This document shows, one piece after another, positions 23,323 to 34,791 of a stretch of DNA of 64,000 nucleotides (position 1 is its first letter; the number at the start of each line of letters is the position of its first letter). The notes below the pieces were generated by a model that was not told the DNA's origin, made no database searches, and saw only the letters and a list, made by a program, of their open reading frames with translations. The stretch comes from Drosophila miranda (taxonomy: Eukaryota > Arthropoda > Insecta > Diptera > Drosophilidae). The stretch is taken from the NCBI RefSeq assembly GCF_003369915.1, contig NC_046675.1:10478001-10542000 (forward strand), written 5' to 3'. The translations under genes were made by a program, and so were the position numbers.

Positions 23323-26300
23323 ATGGAGCTAAGCAACTTTTCGAACAGCAAGAAGATGTCACGCGAGGAGCGTCGCTACTCCGTGCCACATGGACCCAAT
23401 ACACCGCTGCCGCCAGCGGCATCCGAAGATCTGCATGCCTGGTCCATCTACAGGTGAGTGTGTGGGAAGCCCCTGGGTGCAGTCTCCACTGCTCAATGGA
23501 GCGTCAGAGGCGGCTGCACCTGTCGGACACTTTTGACGCTTGATTTAACCGCAACGGAAGGCGGAAGTTCAAAATGCCATAAATAGCTAATTGAACAGCC
23601 ACTGCAGTGACCAAGCCCCCCAATCATGTCCAGCTGACCGCAACAGCCGCAGCAGCAGCAGCCACCTAATGCAACTCCCTTTTATTCTCCATTCTCTCAG
23701 GCAAAATCTGAACTCTGACTTCACCGATTCAGCGCTGGGATCGTCAGACAAATCACCGCTGCCATATGGAAATTTCCAGCTACGCGATACCACAGTTCAA
23801 TCAATCTTGAATCATCCGCGCTACGGTCCCAAGTAAGTGAAGAGTCACATATTGTTTAAGATCACCAATTATTATCATCCATTCCACCGTTCCATCATCT
23901 ATTAGTCGGTAAATACTTTTAAAAGATGAGCTCAGGATTGGGGTATTTGATTGACCGGAGATATTCCAAGCAATTAATCCGAATCCCCCCATTGCAGGTC
24001 TCCTTTGGGCTCCAATATGTACACATATTTGAAGTTTGGACTGCCGCGCGTCTTTCCACCGAATGCCGGATCACAGCGTTCGCATCGCCCGGGTCCGGGT
24101 CCAGGACCAGGACCGGGTGGCTCCAGTGCTTTGGGAGGCGTAAGGGGCCGCGTGAATCGTGGCTTTAGGGACAGTTCGGGCGCACCGGCGGGCGCCGGAT
24201 CCAGCGGCTACGACAGCAGCGACAACGAGACGACGCGGAGTCGGGTTCCACCGAATCTACGGAAGTACCGCAGCGAGTCCGACTTCCGTGCCATTGGCGG
24301 CATGCCGCACTCGCGTCCCGAGTCGAGGGCCCATGGCGGAGGCGTCCCTGCGGCTGCACTGCGTCAGGCCAATAGCAGGGCCAGCATAGCAGTGGGCCAG
24401 CACCATCACCACCAACAGCAGCACCAGCAGATGCATCAACAGCACCAGCAGCAGCAGTACATGACGAATGGCAAGCACTACGGCCATCGCTCTCACAGCG
24501 AGGCGGATCTGCTGGGGGCCCAGGGCGGGATGGGCGTAGACGGAGGTCTGGGCCTCGGTCTGGGGTATGACTACAACGAGTCACGGATCTACGCCAGCTC
24601 ACGGCATCCGCAGCAGTACGTCCATAGCCGTAAGCAGTCGGGCATGGGCCTGATCTATCCCAACATCCAGGTGCATTGCCTCGACGTGAATCCCTGCCTG
24701 CGCGGCGTCTCGATGCAGGCAAAGGCCGGCGATCTGTTTGCCATTATGGCCACATCGCAGCGCGAGGGCAGCGCCCTGGCCGAGTGTCTGGCCGGACTGA
24801 GCGAGCGCCTGGGCGGAGAGATACTGATCAACGGGCAGCAGGTGAATCGACACGGACTGCGGGAACTGTGCAGCTATGTGCCGGCTTTGGAGGTGTCCTC
24901 CCTCGATCCTCGCATGAGTGTCCAGTGTACGCTGAATTTCCATGCGGCGCTGCGGGGTCCCATCGATCGCAGCGATATAAAGGAGCGCATGGATGTGCTC
25001 ATTGAGGATCTGGGCCTAAACACGGTGCGCGCCTCGAATGTCTCCTCGCTGACGCACTCGGAGAAGCAGCGCCTGAGCGTGGCATGCCAGCTGCTGGCGC
25101 AGTCCTCGCTGCTGATTCTCGACCAGGTCACCAGCAATATGGACATCTTTGACACGTTCTTTCTGGTGGAGTATCTGCGGCAGTGGTGCAGCGGCGGACG
25201 AATTGTTATCATGACTCTGCAGCCGCCCACCTTCGAGATACTTTCCATGTGCTCTGGAGTCCTGCTGCTATCCGGCGGTCGCACAGTCTTCTCGGGCAGT
25301 CGTGCCGACCTGCCACGACACATGGGCGAACTCGGCTATCCTTGTCCGCCGTTCAAGAACCCAGCCGACTACTACTGTAAGTGGGATGCCGTTGCTATCA
25401 ATCTCGTTCAGGCTTCAACCTTCTGTCTTTTCAGTGGATTTGGTCACCCTGGATGACCTGTCAGCGGCAGCAATGCTCGAGTCCTCTGCACGCATCGAAT
25501 CCTTGGCCAATGCCTGGGATCAGATCAACTCGGAGCCCCCGCTGGCCGCCCCACCCGCCTCACTGCCCAACTTTACCATGAAGGCGGGCTTCTTTGGGCA
25601 GATGAAGGCGTTGATCAAGCGCTTTGCGGGCTACAAGCAGCCGGGCTCGCTGCTCACGTGGATCAGCAAGCTGATTGCCGCCGCCGTGCTGTCGCTCTGC
25701 ATCGGCTGCATCTTCTGGGACGTGCCTGCCTCGGATCCACAGCTGACCTACAACGATCGCTTTGGCTACCACCATTGCGTCATGGTGCTGGTCTACTGGC
25801 CGCTGGTCATGCTGACCATTCGGGACACACAGGAGGATCGACGGCATGCGGAGCGAGACATTCGACTGGGCTTGTACTCCCGCAGTCTCTACATCGTTGT
25901 GCAGGTGAATATCTATAATGACTATACTGTGGAAGAAAGAGCACTAATAGAGCTTTCTCTTGGTCGAACAGAGTCTACTGGGACTGTTTCCCAGCCTGTG
26001 CATCTGGCTGGCATATCTTCTGCCGGCACACAGCATGGCCGGGCTCTACACCTATTCGAACAGCAGCGATACAGGGATCTACTTGTACATGGGTAAGATA
26101 TTTGGCTCTGCCCTGAACCTGGCATTCGCTCTGCTGAACAAACCCTTTGCTTTTGCTTTTACAGGCTACATGCTGCTCTACTTGACCCTCGTCCAGACCC
26201 TGGCCCTGTTCTGTGCGCATTTGTTCCCGTGCAAGGTCTCGGCAAGCATTGTCAACGGTCTAATCAGCCTCGCACTGGCATCGGTGGGTGGCTATCTAGT

Positions 26301-26736
26301 GCATCCGCAGAATCTGGCCAAGTTCTGGTCCTGGCTGCAGTTGGTATCCCCGGAGCGTTGGCTGCTGCCCGTCCTGGTGCAGGACGAGTACAGTGCCGAG
26401 ACGCTGGCCAATTCGGCTGGACTGCAGCTGTGCCGAAACAAACAGGTGGGTCTCTCCCATTAAAAAAGATTACAATACCTAAAGGGGTGGTGTTTCTTAT
26501 CACAGGTCCAGCACCAGGAGATTATTGTGCAGCAGCCCTGCCCGCCGCCCAACGGCACCCAAGTGCTAGTCGACTTTGAACTGCTGCCACAGCAGCATGT
26601 GCTCGATCCCACGCTCACCTACGACCAGACCACCTCCGTGGCCCTGGTCCTGGGCTCTGTGCTCATTTTTTGCTTCACCTTCATCGTCTTTTTGTGCAAT
26701 TGTCGAAGCGCCTGTCGCAAGCAACGCAGCCGGTAG
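23323..26736 (+). CDS. ABCG half-transporter, ABCG8-like, with degenerate ATPase (CG31121-type)
   Basis: Seven coding exons: 23323-23453, 23701-23832, 23998-25376, 25435-25904, 25972-26092, 26165-26445 and 26506-26736; 914 aa. An unusually long N-terminus (about 300 residues, rich in Ser, Pro-Gly and His/Gln) precedes the nucleotide-binding domain. That domain keeps its fold but has lost every catalytic motif: no GxxGxGK P-loop (IMATSQREGSALAE, about 332-346), signature LTHSEKQRLS (about 438), Walker B LLILDQ with Gln for the catalytic Glu (about 460), and no H-loop His (TLQPP, about 493). Six hydrophobic segments follow. Human ABCG8 also has a degenerate site and works only with ABCG5, so a heterodimer with the gene at 11505-13942 is the natural inference. 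AATAAA at 26830 ends the transcript. Confidence 0.87.
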
Positions 26737-26829
26737 GCCGCCCCTAGACTTGCAGCTGGTCATGGATTTGGATTTGTATCTGGATACGATTGGCTTCGAA
26801 CTGTACATTCAATAGCAACTAATTCTTGA

Positions 26830-26892
26830 AATAAATAGTGTTTAGTCGAGGCAGCGTTCGTTTAACTAACTAAAGGTTAATCTATTTTTATT
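26830..26892. terminator. facing polyadenylation signals of two convergent genes
   Basis: AATAAA at 26830-26835 on the plus strand serves the ABCG8-like gene. AATAAA at 26892-26887 on the minus strand serves ATIC. The two lie about 50 bases apart, so their 3' ends probably overlap or nearly so. Confidence 0.6.
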
Positions 26893-27056
26893 GTGCATGG
26901 AATGTGGGAAAGAGGCAGTCAGGGTTGGGTCTGTATATTCGACAGAGTTGAGGATAGTATTTCTTATAGAACTACAAATGCGAAAAATACCCGAATATTA
27001 CAGTCTGAAACTGGTATTTGTAGATCTAGGCTTGTTTTTGGGTGGATTCACTGTCC

Positions 27057-29064
27057 TTAATGATGGAACAGACGCAGATTGGTGTGGGCCATGATGATGC
27101 CATGCTCATCGCAGGCGGCAATGACGCCAGCATCATTGGTGGAGCCCGCAGGACTGGCAATGTACGATACACCGCTCTGTAGAAACATAATACAATTGTG
27201 TTAAAGTAGAGTATACCAACGCCAACAGCTTTCCAGCTTACCAGGCTAGCGCGATCGATGTTGTCGCGGAAGGGGAAGAATGCATCGGATCCCAAGGCCA
27301 CGCCGCTGAGCTGTTTCAGCCATTCCACTTTCTGCTCCGTTGTCAACTGCTTGGGCGCCTTGTCAAACCTGTAGATTAAGAGAGTTTAGCGATCGAGTAC
27401 CTTTCTTTCAGAATTCTTCACTTACATGCTCTCGAACTGGGTCAAGGGCATGTCCTTGCCGACAGTGCCATTCACGTAGTTGTCGATGGCATTCGAAATC
27501 TCAGCGCGCTTTACGCCAGCCTTGAACTTCATGCCGGCCACACTGGGATGCTGACGCAACCACCAGTTGTCGGCCTTCTCGCCGGCCAGCCGAGTGCAGT
27601 GGATTCTTGACTGCTGGCCGGCTCCGATGCCGATGACCTGTCCATCGCGAGCATAGCAAACGGAGTTGCTCTGCGTGTACTTCAGGGCAATGGTGGCCAC
27701 AATGAGGTCTCGCACAGCCGCTTCTGGCAATGGACTGAGCTTGCTTACGACCTTCGAGAAGAGCGTGGCATCGATGACGGCATCGTTGCGCTTCTGCTCC
27801 AGCGTGAGGCCAAAGATGGTTTTGCGCTCCACGGCGGTTGGCTCGTAACTGGGATCCATCTAAAATCAGTTTTGGAATTAGATAACAGTTCATTTCACAT
27901 TCATTTTTACCCACCTGTAGAATGCAGTAGCTGCCATTCTTCTTCTTCTTGAGGATTTCCAGAGCGGCCGGCTCATATCCGGCAGCAATGATGCCATCAG
28001 ATACCTCGCGGGATATGATTTTGGCAGTGACCACATCGCAGACATCGGACAAGGCCACAAAGTCGCCGAACGAACTCATACGATCCGCTCCACGTGCCCT
28101 GGCATAGGCCGTAGCCAGGGGAGTCAGCTGCTCATACAGGTCGTCCACCATGCAGAGCTTGGCCTGGGCCGGACTAAGGGCCACACCCACAGCGGCACCG
28201 GCGGGCGACACATGCTTGAAGCTAGTGGCCGCCGGCAGCTTAAGTGCCTGCTTCAGCTCCTTCACCAGCTGCCAGCCGTTGAGGGCGTCGCAGAGGTTAA
28301 TGAACCCAGGCGAGGCATTGAGAACGCGCAGTGGCAACTGCGCCAGCTGGGTGTACAGCTGTGCCGGCTTCTGGTGCGGATTCATGCCGTAGCGCAGCTG
28401 CAGCTGGGACACACCCGATCCGTATTGCTTCCTGAAATAGTCCGAAATGGCATCGTCATAGCTGGCCGTGTGCGTGAAAGCCTTGAGGGCAAGAGACTGG
28501 CGGGTCTCCAGAGTGGTATCGCCCTTGACGCTGATCTCGGCTAGAACCCGGTCGTAATCCACGGCCTCGCAGACCACGGTTACGCGCTGATGGTTCTTGG
28601 CCGCCGCACGCAGCAGCGTGACTCCGCCGATGTCGATGTTCTCCACAGCATCGGCCAGCGTAACATCTGGTTTGGCAATGGTGCTGGCAAAAGGATACAG
28701 ATTGCACACCACCAGCTGCACCAGACCGTAGCCCTGCTTGGACATGTCAGCGAGATCGCTGTCGGTGGTGCGCGACAAGATGCCAGCATGGACAGCAGGA
28801 TGCAGAGTCTTCACCCGTCCGCCGAGCATCTCGGGTGCCCCAGTGATGTCCGACACATCCTTTACCTTGAGGCCGGCACCTCGCAGAGCTGTGGCCGTGC
28901 CTCCACTGGCCACCAGATCGAAGCCCAGGCTCACTAGTTTCTTGCCCAAGTCAACCAGACCCGTCTTGTCCGAAACGCTAAGAAGAGCTAGGGATAAAAA
29001 TGTGTAAAAGGGGGGACACTCACATAGAACATTCGAGAGACTCACCAATCTTGCTGGAGCTCAT
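27057..29064 (-). CDS. ATIC: bifunctional AICAR transformylase / IMP cyclohydrolase
   Basis: Five coding exons: 29064-29046, 28987-27915, 27859-27426, 27368-27242 and 27176-27057; 590 aa, the standard length for this enzyme. It catalyses the last two steps of de novo purine synthesis: formylation of AICAR using 10-formyl-tetrahydrofolate, then ring closure to IMP, in the cytosol. The N-terminal cyclohydrolase domain begins SVSDKTG and contains GGRVKTLHP. The C-terminal transformylase domain contains [11 protein letters not shown] and the catalytic KH pair in FKHVSPAG. The tiny first exon encodes only MSSSKI plus one base. D. melanogaster CG11089 is the expected ortholog, consistent with the CG11069/CG31121-like ABC neighbours. 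The 341-bp gap to the next gene (29065-29405) holds its leader and nothing else recognised. Confidence 0.96.
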
Positions 29065-29405
29065 GGTTCTGAATGTAGTTTTCAAGGCGTTGCTACGTCC
29101 GATCCCCTAGGCGACTGAAATGCAAATGAAAGACGAAGCGAGATCAGTTGGAGACGTAGGCTGGGTTTGGGATTGCACAAACATGTTTTCGCTTTTTCGC
29201 CTAGGCAACGACCTCCGCTGTGGGCTGCGGTTTGTCGTTGATACCAATAGCAGCCCCCCCAGCTACAGCTGCAGGCTGTGGGGTTATCAAATTCGCATCC
29301 AAACCGCTTGCATCAGCAGATCATTTCAATAAAAAACAAAACATATCTCTCAAATTCACGTAGACGCCTTTATTGCCATGCCGTGTCTCCGGGGTCGGGT
29401 TTCGT

Positions 29406-30770
29406 TTACAATTCCTTATCAGCTTTCGACTGCTCCCTCTCCCTTTCCTGCTCCTGCTCCTTCTCCTTTCTGCGCTTTGCCTCCCGCCTACGCTTGTGCT
29501 TGTTGGACTTCAAATGCAACCCCCACTGATACTCGCCGACAAAGTGCCGCTCGCAGGTGGCACAAAAGTTGCTCGTCTCCTCGTTGAGATCGGCCCCGGG
29601 ATGCACACGCTTGGCCATTGGCTCAATCTCGCAAAGTTGGTCACTGCGATAGCTGTCGACTATGGACTCGGCTCGTTGATAGACCCTCTCTTGCCAGGCG
29701 CTGACATCGCTGGTGTCCAGCTCGTAGAGATCGGGCACCTGGCGGTCCTTGCTGCCTAGAAATCGATTGTTGATCCACTTGATTTGCTTCTTCGAATAGC
29801 GGCGCGTGACCAACTTGAGCTCATCGCAGCAGGTACGCAGTAGATCGATGCCATCGGGCAGACCGTCCTCCTTGAGCTCTTCTTTGCTGGGCAATATGTA
29901 GCCATGCGTCTTTAGATACTCTTCAATCTTTTCATCCTGCTGCTCGTTGTGCTTGATTAGATACGGCACAAACTCCTTGTAGCCAATAGTTTGCAGCACC
30001 CCCAAGGTATAGGCCTGCACAGTGACGCCCTTGTACGTATCGTAAAATCGGCGCAGCTCCCTCAGCAGTCCTTGCTCCAGCATTCCATCCACCCGGCCAT
30101 CGAGCCGTTCATTAAGCACGTCCTGTTGGCATCGGAGCCACAGAAGGATTGTGTGGGGATAGCGTAGGGGGCCGCCCAGACGGTTTCCTCCTGGCCTTTG
30201 GCGCTGCTCCGCTAGCTTTTCCGTCAGGGTCTGTCCGGTGCCCTGGTACACTTCAATGGCGCGCAGAATCTTGCGTCTGTTGTTGGGGTGGATGCGATTG
30301 GCGCTACTGGCATCGATGCTGGCCAGATGCTGATGCAGTGCGGCCGTTGTCATTGCGGACATCGCGTCATCTGCCAACTGTTCCGCCGTCGGGCTCTTGT
30401 TGCTATCCCCATCCTGCGTGTTCACCAAGATGTCCCAAAGCAGGGACTCAATGTAATAATTGGTGCCGCCCACGACAATGGGCGGCGTGGATTTGGCCAG
30501 CAGCCGCTCGATGATCGGTAGGGCGGCATTGCGAAAATGGGTTACCGTAAAAGGCTCAGCCGGTGTCGCCACATCCAACAGATGATGCCTCGCACGTGCT
30601 TGCTCCTCCTTCGTTGCTTTGGCCGTGGCAATATCCAAGTTTGTGTAGACCTGCATTGAATCTGCGCTTATTATCTCGCCCCCAAAGCGCTCGGCCAGTT
30701 CCAGAGAGAGCTTTGTCTTGCCAGTTCCAGTCGAACCAAGTATTACAATTAGAGGCACTTTGCGAATCAT
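29406..30770 (-). CDS. TRIT1: tRNA dimethylallyltransferase (TRIT1/MiaA/MOD5 family)
   Basis: A single-exon gene of 454 aa. It transfers a dimethylallyl group to A37 of tRNAs reading UNN codons, in cytosol and mitochondria in animals. The P-loop GSTGTGKT lies near residues 12-19, followed by the family motif ISADSMQVY and later VVGGTNYYIE. Near the C-terminus a C2H2 (matrin-like) zinc finger has Cys-x2-Cys and two His residues in CATCERHFVG...HLKSNKH, as in eukaryotic members. The tail is Lys/Arg/Glu-rich. The polyadenylation signal on this strand is at 29374-29369. In D. melanogaster the counterpart should be CG31381. The start ATG at 30770 fits the family N-terminus. Confidence 0.95.
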   Translation of the reverse strand: MIRKVPLIVILGSTGTGKTKLSLELAERFGGEIISADSMQVYTNLDIATAKATKEEQARARHHLLDVATPAEPFTVTHFRNAALPIIERLLAKSTPPIVVGGTNYYIESLLWDILVNTQDGDSNKSPTAEQLADDAMSAMTTAALHQHLASIDASSANRIHPNNRRKILRAIEVYQGTGQTLTEKLAEQRQRPGGNRLGGPLRYPHTILLWLRCQQDVLNERLDGRVDGMLEQGLLRELRRFYDTYKGVTVQAYTLGVLQTIGYKEFVPYLIKHNEQQDEKIEEYLKTHGYILPSKEELKEDGLPDGIDLLRTCCDELKLVTRRYSKKQIKWINNRFLGSKDRQVPDLYELDTSDVSAWQERVYQRAESIVDSYRSDQLCEIEPMAKRVHPGADLNEETSNFCATCERHFVGEYQWGLHLKSNKHKRRREAKRRKEKEQEQEREREQSKADKEL

Positions 30771-31249
30771 CTTTCCAACTAATTGAATTTAATTGAAAAA
30801 AAACTAAACAGAGTCCACACGTTCTGCGGCACGTGTGGAACTCTCGAATCTCAACCACCTGTTGATTCGTCCGATTGTTAGTCTTTCTAGGCTAATAAAT
30901 GTTTGACACCCACTTTCTTATTAATAATTCTGTGTAATGATAATATTTAATGTTGACTTTGTCCCATAATTGTTTAAAAACTTACAAAAAACGCGAAACA
31001 GTTTAAAAAACGTTGTCGAGAGAGAGTGACCGTTTATACCGCTTGTATACTTTTCAGTATATTTTGATGTCGAAAGTGAGTTTCAGTATATGATGGGTAT
31101 GTTCGGGCTTGCTCTCTTCGGGATGGGTTCGATTCATGGCATCTCAGACTCCAAGGATATCTAAATGTTATAAAGTATTCCTTCGGATAAAGAGAATATG
31201 TATCCAGATCGGGATATATATATAGGAATTTTAACAGAATTTAAGGGAA
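30771..31249. other. intergenic, promoter side of TRIT1
   Basis: This AT-rich spacer separates the TRIT1 start from the virus-like insertion. It contains TTCAGTATATTTT near 31055 and a second TTCAGTATAT copy near 31082, matching the fly core-promoter motif KTYRGTATWTTT. The rest shows no gene. Confidence 0.35.
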
Positions 31250-31277
31250 ATAGGGTATACAAATGTCCATACCCTAT
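31250..31277. repeat. 9-bp inverted repeat at the left edge of the virus-like insertion
   Basis: ATAGGGTAT at 31250-31258 pairs with ATACCCTAT at 31269-31277, with a 10-base loop. It spans the stop codon of the virus-like frame. It may be a viral terminal structure or a host sequence at the junction. Confidence 0.5.
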
Positions 31278-34200
31278 ACTATTGCATAGGTCTGCGACAT
31301 TATCCATCGGTAAAGTATCAGGGTGGGGTGGTCACTATCAGGGATGACCTCTTCCAGAACCTGAAGGTAACACGACATCGGGTTGTCGAACGTGCTGTGT
31401 GGATGTGTCTTCGAGTACACCGATCTGCAACGTAACAAGGACGTTAGACGCGCTTGATCAAAGTTCGGTTTTATGGATAAGTCTGGTGATATGAGTATGT
31501 CTGGTGTGTTCTTAATTAACCTCTTTATCTGAACGTACTTGTGTATTTCCGGCACACAAATGGTCACACCTCCGACAGGATGGTTGGTAATGTTACTGTC
31601 CGCATGGACGTGTCTGATCATCAACCTCTCTGTCCCCGGCGGCAGTGCTGAACACTTCCTTGCTGGTGCCGCTCGATTCAGTGCGTCCAAGATTAGAGTG
31701 AACGCTGATGTTATGTTCTCGCACATTGTCTTTATACGTGCTGAGTCTCGGAGTGATAATACTAGCTGACCGTAACGTAGACTCAGCTGTTTCTTCTGTT
31801 TGCCCTTTGCTGTTTTCAGGTATGACTGGAAGTAAACGAAACAACTAGTGGGCCAGTGAGCGAGAATCCCGAAAGGGATTCACGAAAGGAATCCCCACCG
31901 AATCTCGATGAGGATCTCCAGTCGTTGAGCGCGTCCATTATTACAGATAACCCACCGTTTATCGCTCCGATGTAATCGCCCACCAGCAGCCTTGGTATAA
32001 CGGCTACACCACCCTTCATCAACCAGTCGAGCCATGGGTCCGGCAATTTAAGTCCGCCTGTGACGAACGGATACGTGTTGGGGTCAGAACCATCGATACG
32101 GTTTTCTGAGGACACGAACGCCCGTGGGCACGTCTTCATTTTTCCGATTCTGGCGCTTGGAAATACCACGATGTTCAGCTCCACTATGCCGTTGTAGTCT
32201 GGCTTGGATACCGCTGATCTGGTACGGTACTGCAACTTCTTGGTGTCCTGGAGAAAATACGGATTCCAAGACAACATGTGGTACGCCTCCGCCTTGCCGT
32301 TACTCGTTGGCGTCAGTATGTCGAAGTACGCTGGCTTGCTTTTTCTGACCCTCATCTCGTACTGGCTGGATGATGTCAGCAAACTCAGATCGAATTGGGT
32401 GCTTTTAGCTGGTTCAATTAGCCAACCCAACATGTTGTCCGAAAGCGAGTAGTCCTCATCCATGATCAGCTCACCGTCAGGGTCCGTGGCACAGGTGAAG
32501 TTGTGCCCGAATTTATCCGCGACTGCAGCGACGTACCACCATGGGACATTCCAGCTGTAGTGTGTGTCTAGCCAGGCTGAGTTTACGTCTGCCGCATCTT
32601 TCCACTGATTCATCAGCCATCCCCAACGGTGTTGCCAGTCCACTTCGTCGACTAGTCTGTCAGTGTGCTCCGAAGTCTCAATCACAAAGCCATTAGTGAG
32701 CAGCGGCCAAAGACTCAGGTAGTCATCAGGTAAGCATCGCCATCTAGACAGTCACCCCAAGCTCCATTGCTGCCCAGTTGGTCAACCCCAGCATCAGCGC
32801 TCCATACGACAGCGCTGTGTTGTACACATCGACAGGCTTTTGTAACACGTGTCTGTCACTTTCGGGGTCCTGGGTGTACACGCCACACAGCCTAAGGATC
32901 CTCAGGTTTTCTGTGCTCTCCGTCAATTGGTATTGGATGCAACTCGATGTGTACTTCCACATCGCGGGATAGTGTGCGGTGTCTTTTTTACAGTTGACCT
33001 GCCCGTACGCCATGTACCCAAGTGGGTCAGTCCGCCATGACTGGTACGCCTTGATGTGGCTCAGGCGTGACTCGCTCTCCATGTCAGCCAGATCCGTCGC
33101 TGAGAAGTCTCCAACCATGATACCATCCTTTGAGTTGAACTCGGCCAGACCACGCACATGGTCTCTTTGCCTGTCACCCTGTTTCGGTGGTTTGTCAGGG
33201 GATGGGTGAACGCCGACACCATTCATCTTGGATGTTGCTAGAATGGAAGCCTTCACCTGCATCACCCGAAACTCGGCCCTCGTGCACATAAACTCGATCA
33301 TGCGGTTGAGCGCCTGCACGACGTCCGTTGGACTCATCGGTCTGATGCTAGCGTCCGTTACGCGTCCAATGGCAGCATACAACTTCTTGGCGAAGTCGAA
33401 CTCCCCTGATCGGGATGCAGCCAAACCTTTACACACGGCAAAGTTTTGGGCTGATGGAAAAGTCACTGCTGTGGAATCGACAACCACCAGACAGATGCGT
33501 TCGTAGTTACCTGGTATGTACACCGTGTCTGCCTTTGGTATGAAAGCCATCTTCATCAATTTGCCATCAGTCTTCTGGTCTCCAAGCACTGTGTAACTTG
33601 CCACAACGCGGACGGCGTGATTCCACCATGCTGTGGTTGTGAAGCTCATAATGTACGGGAGTAACCACGCCTGACCACGCCATGCTGACTTGACTGGAAC
33701 AAAGACCACATTGGCGATGTCAACATCGGTTTTCGCTTTCGTCTTAATCATGACGCTGTCTGTGGCATTGCCGGAGACCAGTGCCGCGTACTCGTCGATT
33801 GTTCTGAAGTACAAGGTGCTCGTCTCGGATGCTGTCCCGATTTGCAGGTTATCCGATGATGACAGTGCAGGAGTCCACTTCAGCTCGCTTCCATCACGTG
33901 GAACGTATGTGTTCAGGCTGATTTCGTTCACTGCCGATGAAACGTACACCTGCTGGGATGGCTCCATGGTCAGAGCCTGATACAGAAGGAGCCTGACGGC
34001 CTCATCCAATAGCGGGATCGACTCAACATCCCCGACATGCATAACAGTGGCGACCGACTTCTGGTCTGGTCTTTCAGTCCGGGTATTGGTATCATGGCCC
34101 GTTTTGCACCAGTCTGGGAGATGTCAGAGTCAACTATCGCCTTCAGCTGTGTACCCAGTGCCGAAAAGGTCAAGTCTGGGAGTGACATGAAAACCGAGTT

Positions 34201-34788
34201 GTTGACGTCAACGCCAATAGCAGGAAGCCAGTCAATCGTCTGTTCATCGGCGTCGATGGTAATTGCCGTTATCAGCAAAGGGTCGGCCCACATGACGGGA
34301 CTGTACTTGTTGAAGTCCTCCTCTAGTTTGCACCTCACGACCTCTGTTCCGCATGGCATGCAGGCGCATCCAACAGGGGCGGGTTTCGGTATTGGATCAA
34401 GAAACATACGCTGAATGATGGCGAACACTTCTGCCGCAGAAGCGGCTAGTTTCGCGGCTCTAGCCCGCTGGCCATCAATTCCATGCGTCGGGCCTCCCCC
34501 ACCTGGCGCATTACTGGCCTGTGGTATCGGCGCCGGTGCCGGCGGGCCAGAATTGTTCGATGGCACAGGTGGTGGGGTGTTGTTTCCACCGCCGGAAGCC
34601 TGGTCCGCCCGAACCACCTGCTGCATCTCTAGCTCCTCCACCATTCCTTTGTGCTGCTGCCATCTGATCTTAGATGTCTTCAGTACTGTTGTTTGTGTTT
34701 TTGTGATCTTGTGCGCAGTTACAATTTGAGCTCCACGGAAAAATATACTCCGCACCTTCAAAGTCTTGTGGATTACAGCAGTCCACAA
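31274..34788 (-). pseudogene. endogenous virus-like element: broken ~1,100-codon frame, capsid-like
   Basis: A long intronless frame on the minus strand, inserted between TRIT1 and an aldo-keto reductase gene. The first ATG is at 34644, in a frame open from 34800; the stop is at 31274. Three frameshifts break it, near 34070, 32750 and 31830; I see no premature stop within the four segments (about 190, 440, 310 and 185 codons). The break near 34070 coincides with a GACCA tandem duplication. The N-terminus is Pro/Gly/Asn-rich; the rest is a globular-looking protein with Trp-rich stretches and no transposase, reverse transcriptase, integrase or polymerase motif that I recognise. Size, composition and lack of introns fit the capsid frame of a double-stranded RNA virus (totivirus-like) captured as DNA, but this assignment is a guess. 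No polymerase frame lies beside it. No poly(T) or target-site duplication is obvious at the edges. Confidence 0.55.
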
Positions 34789-34791
34789 GAC
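34763..34791. repeat. 10-bp perfect hairpin at the right edge of the virus-like insertion
   Basis: GTCTTGTGGA at 34763-34772 and its exact complement at 34782-34791 enclose a 9-base loop. It sits about 120 bases upstream of the first ATG of the virus-like frame, where the leader of a captured viral RNA would be. Confidence 0.6.

Noticed and set aside
31120-31132. tRNA-like B box (GGTTCGATTC)
   Set aside because: No matching A box or cloverleaf upstream within 60 bases.
31593-31844. 83-codon frame at the end of the virus-like element
   Set aside because: It is a shadow: the frame used by the final segment (to 31274) stays open through the same stretch and joins better with the preceding segment.
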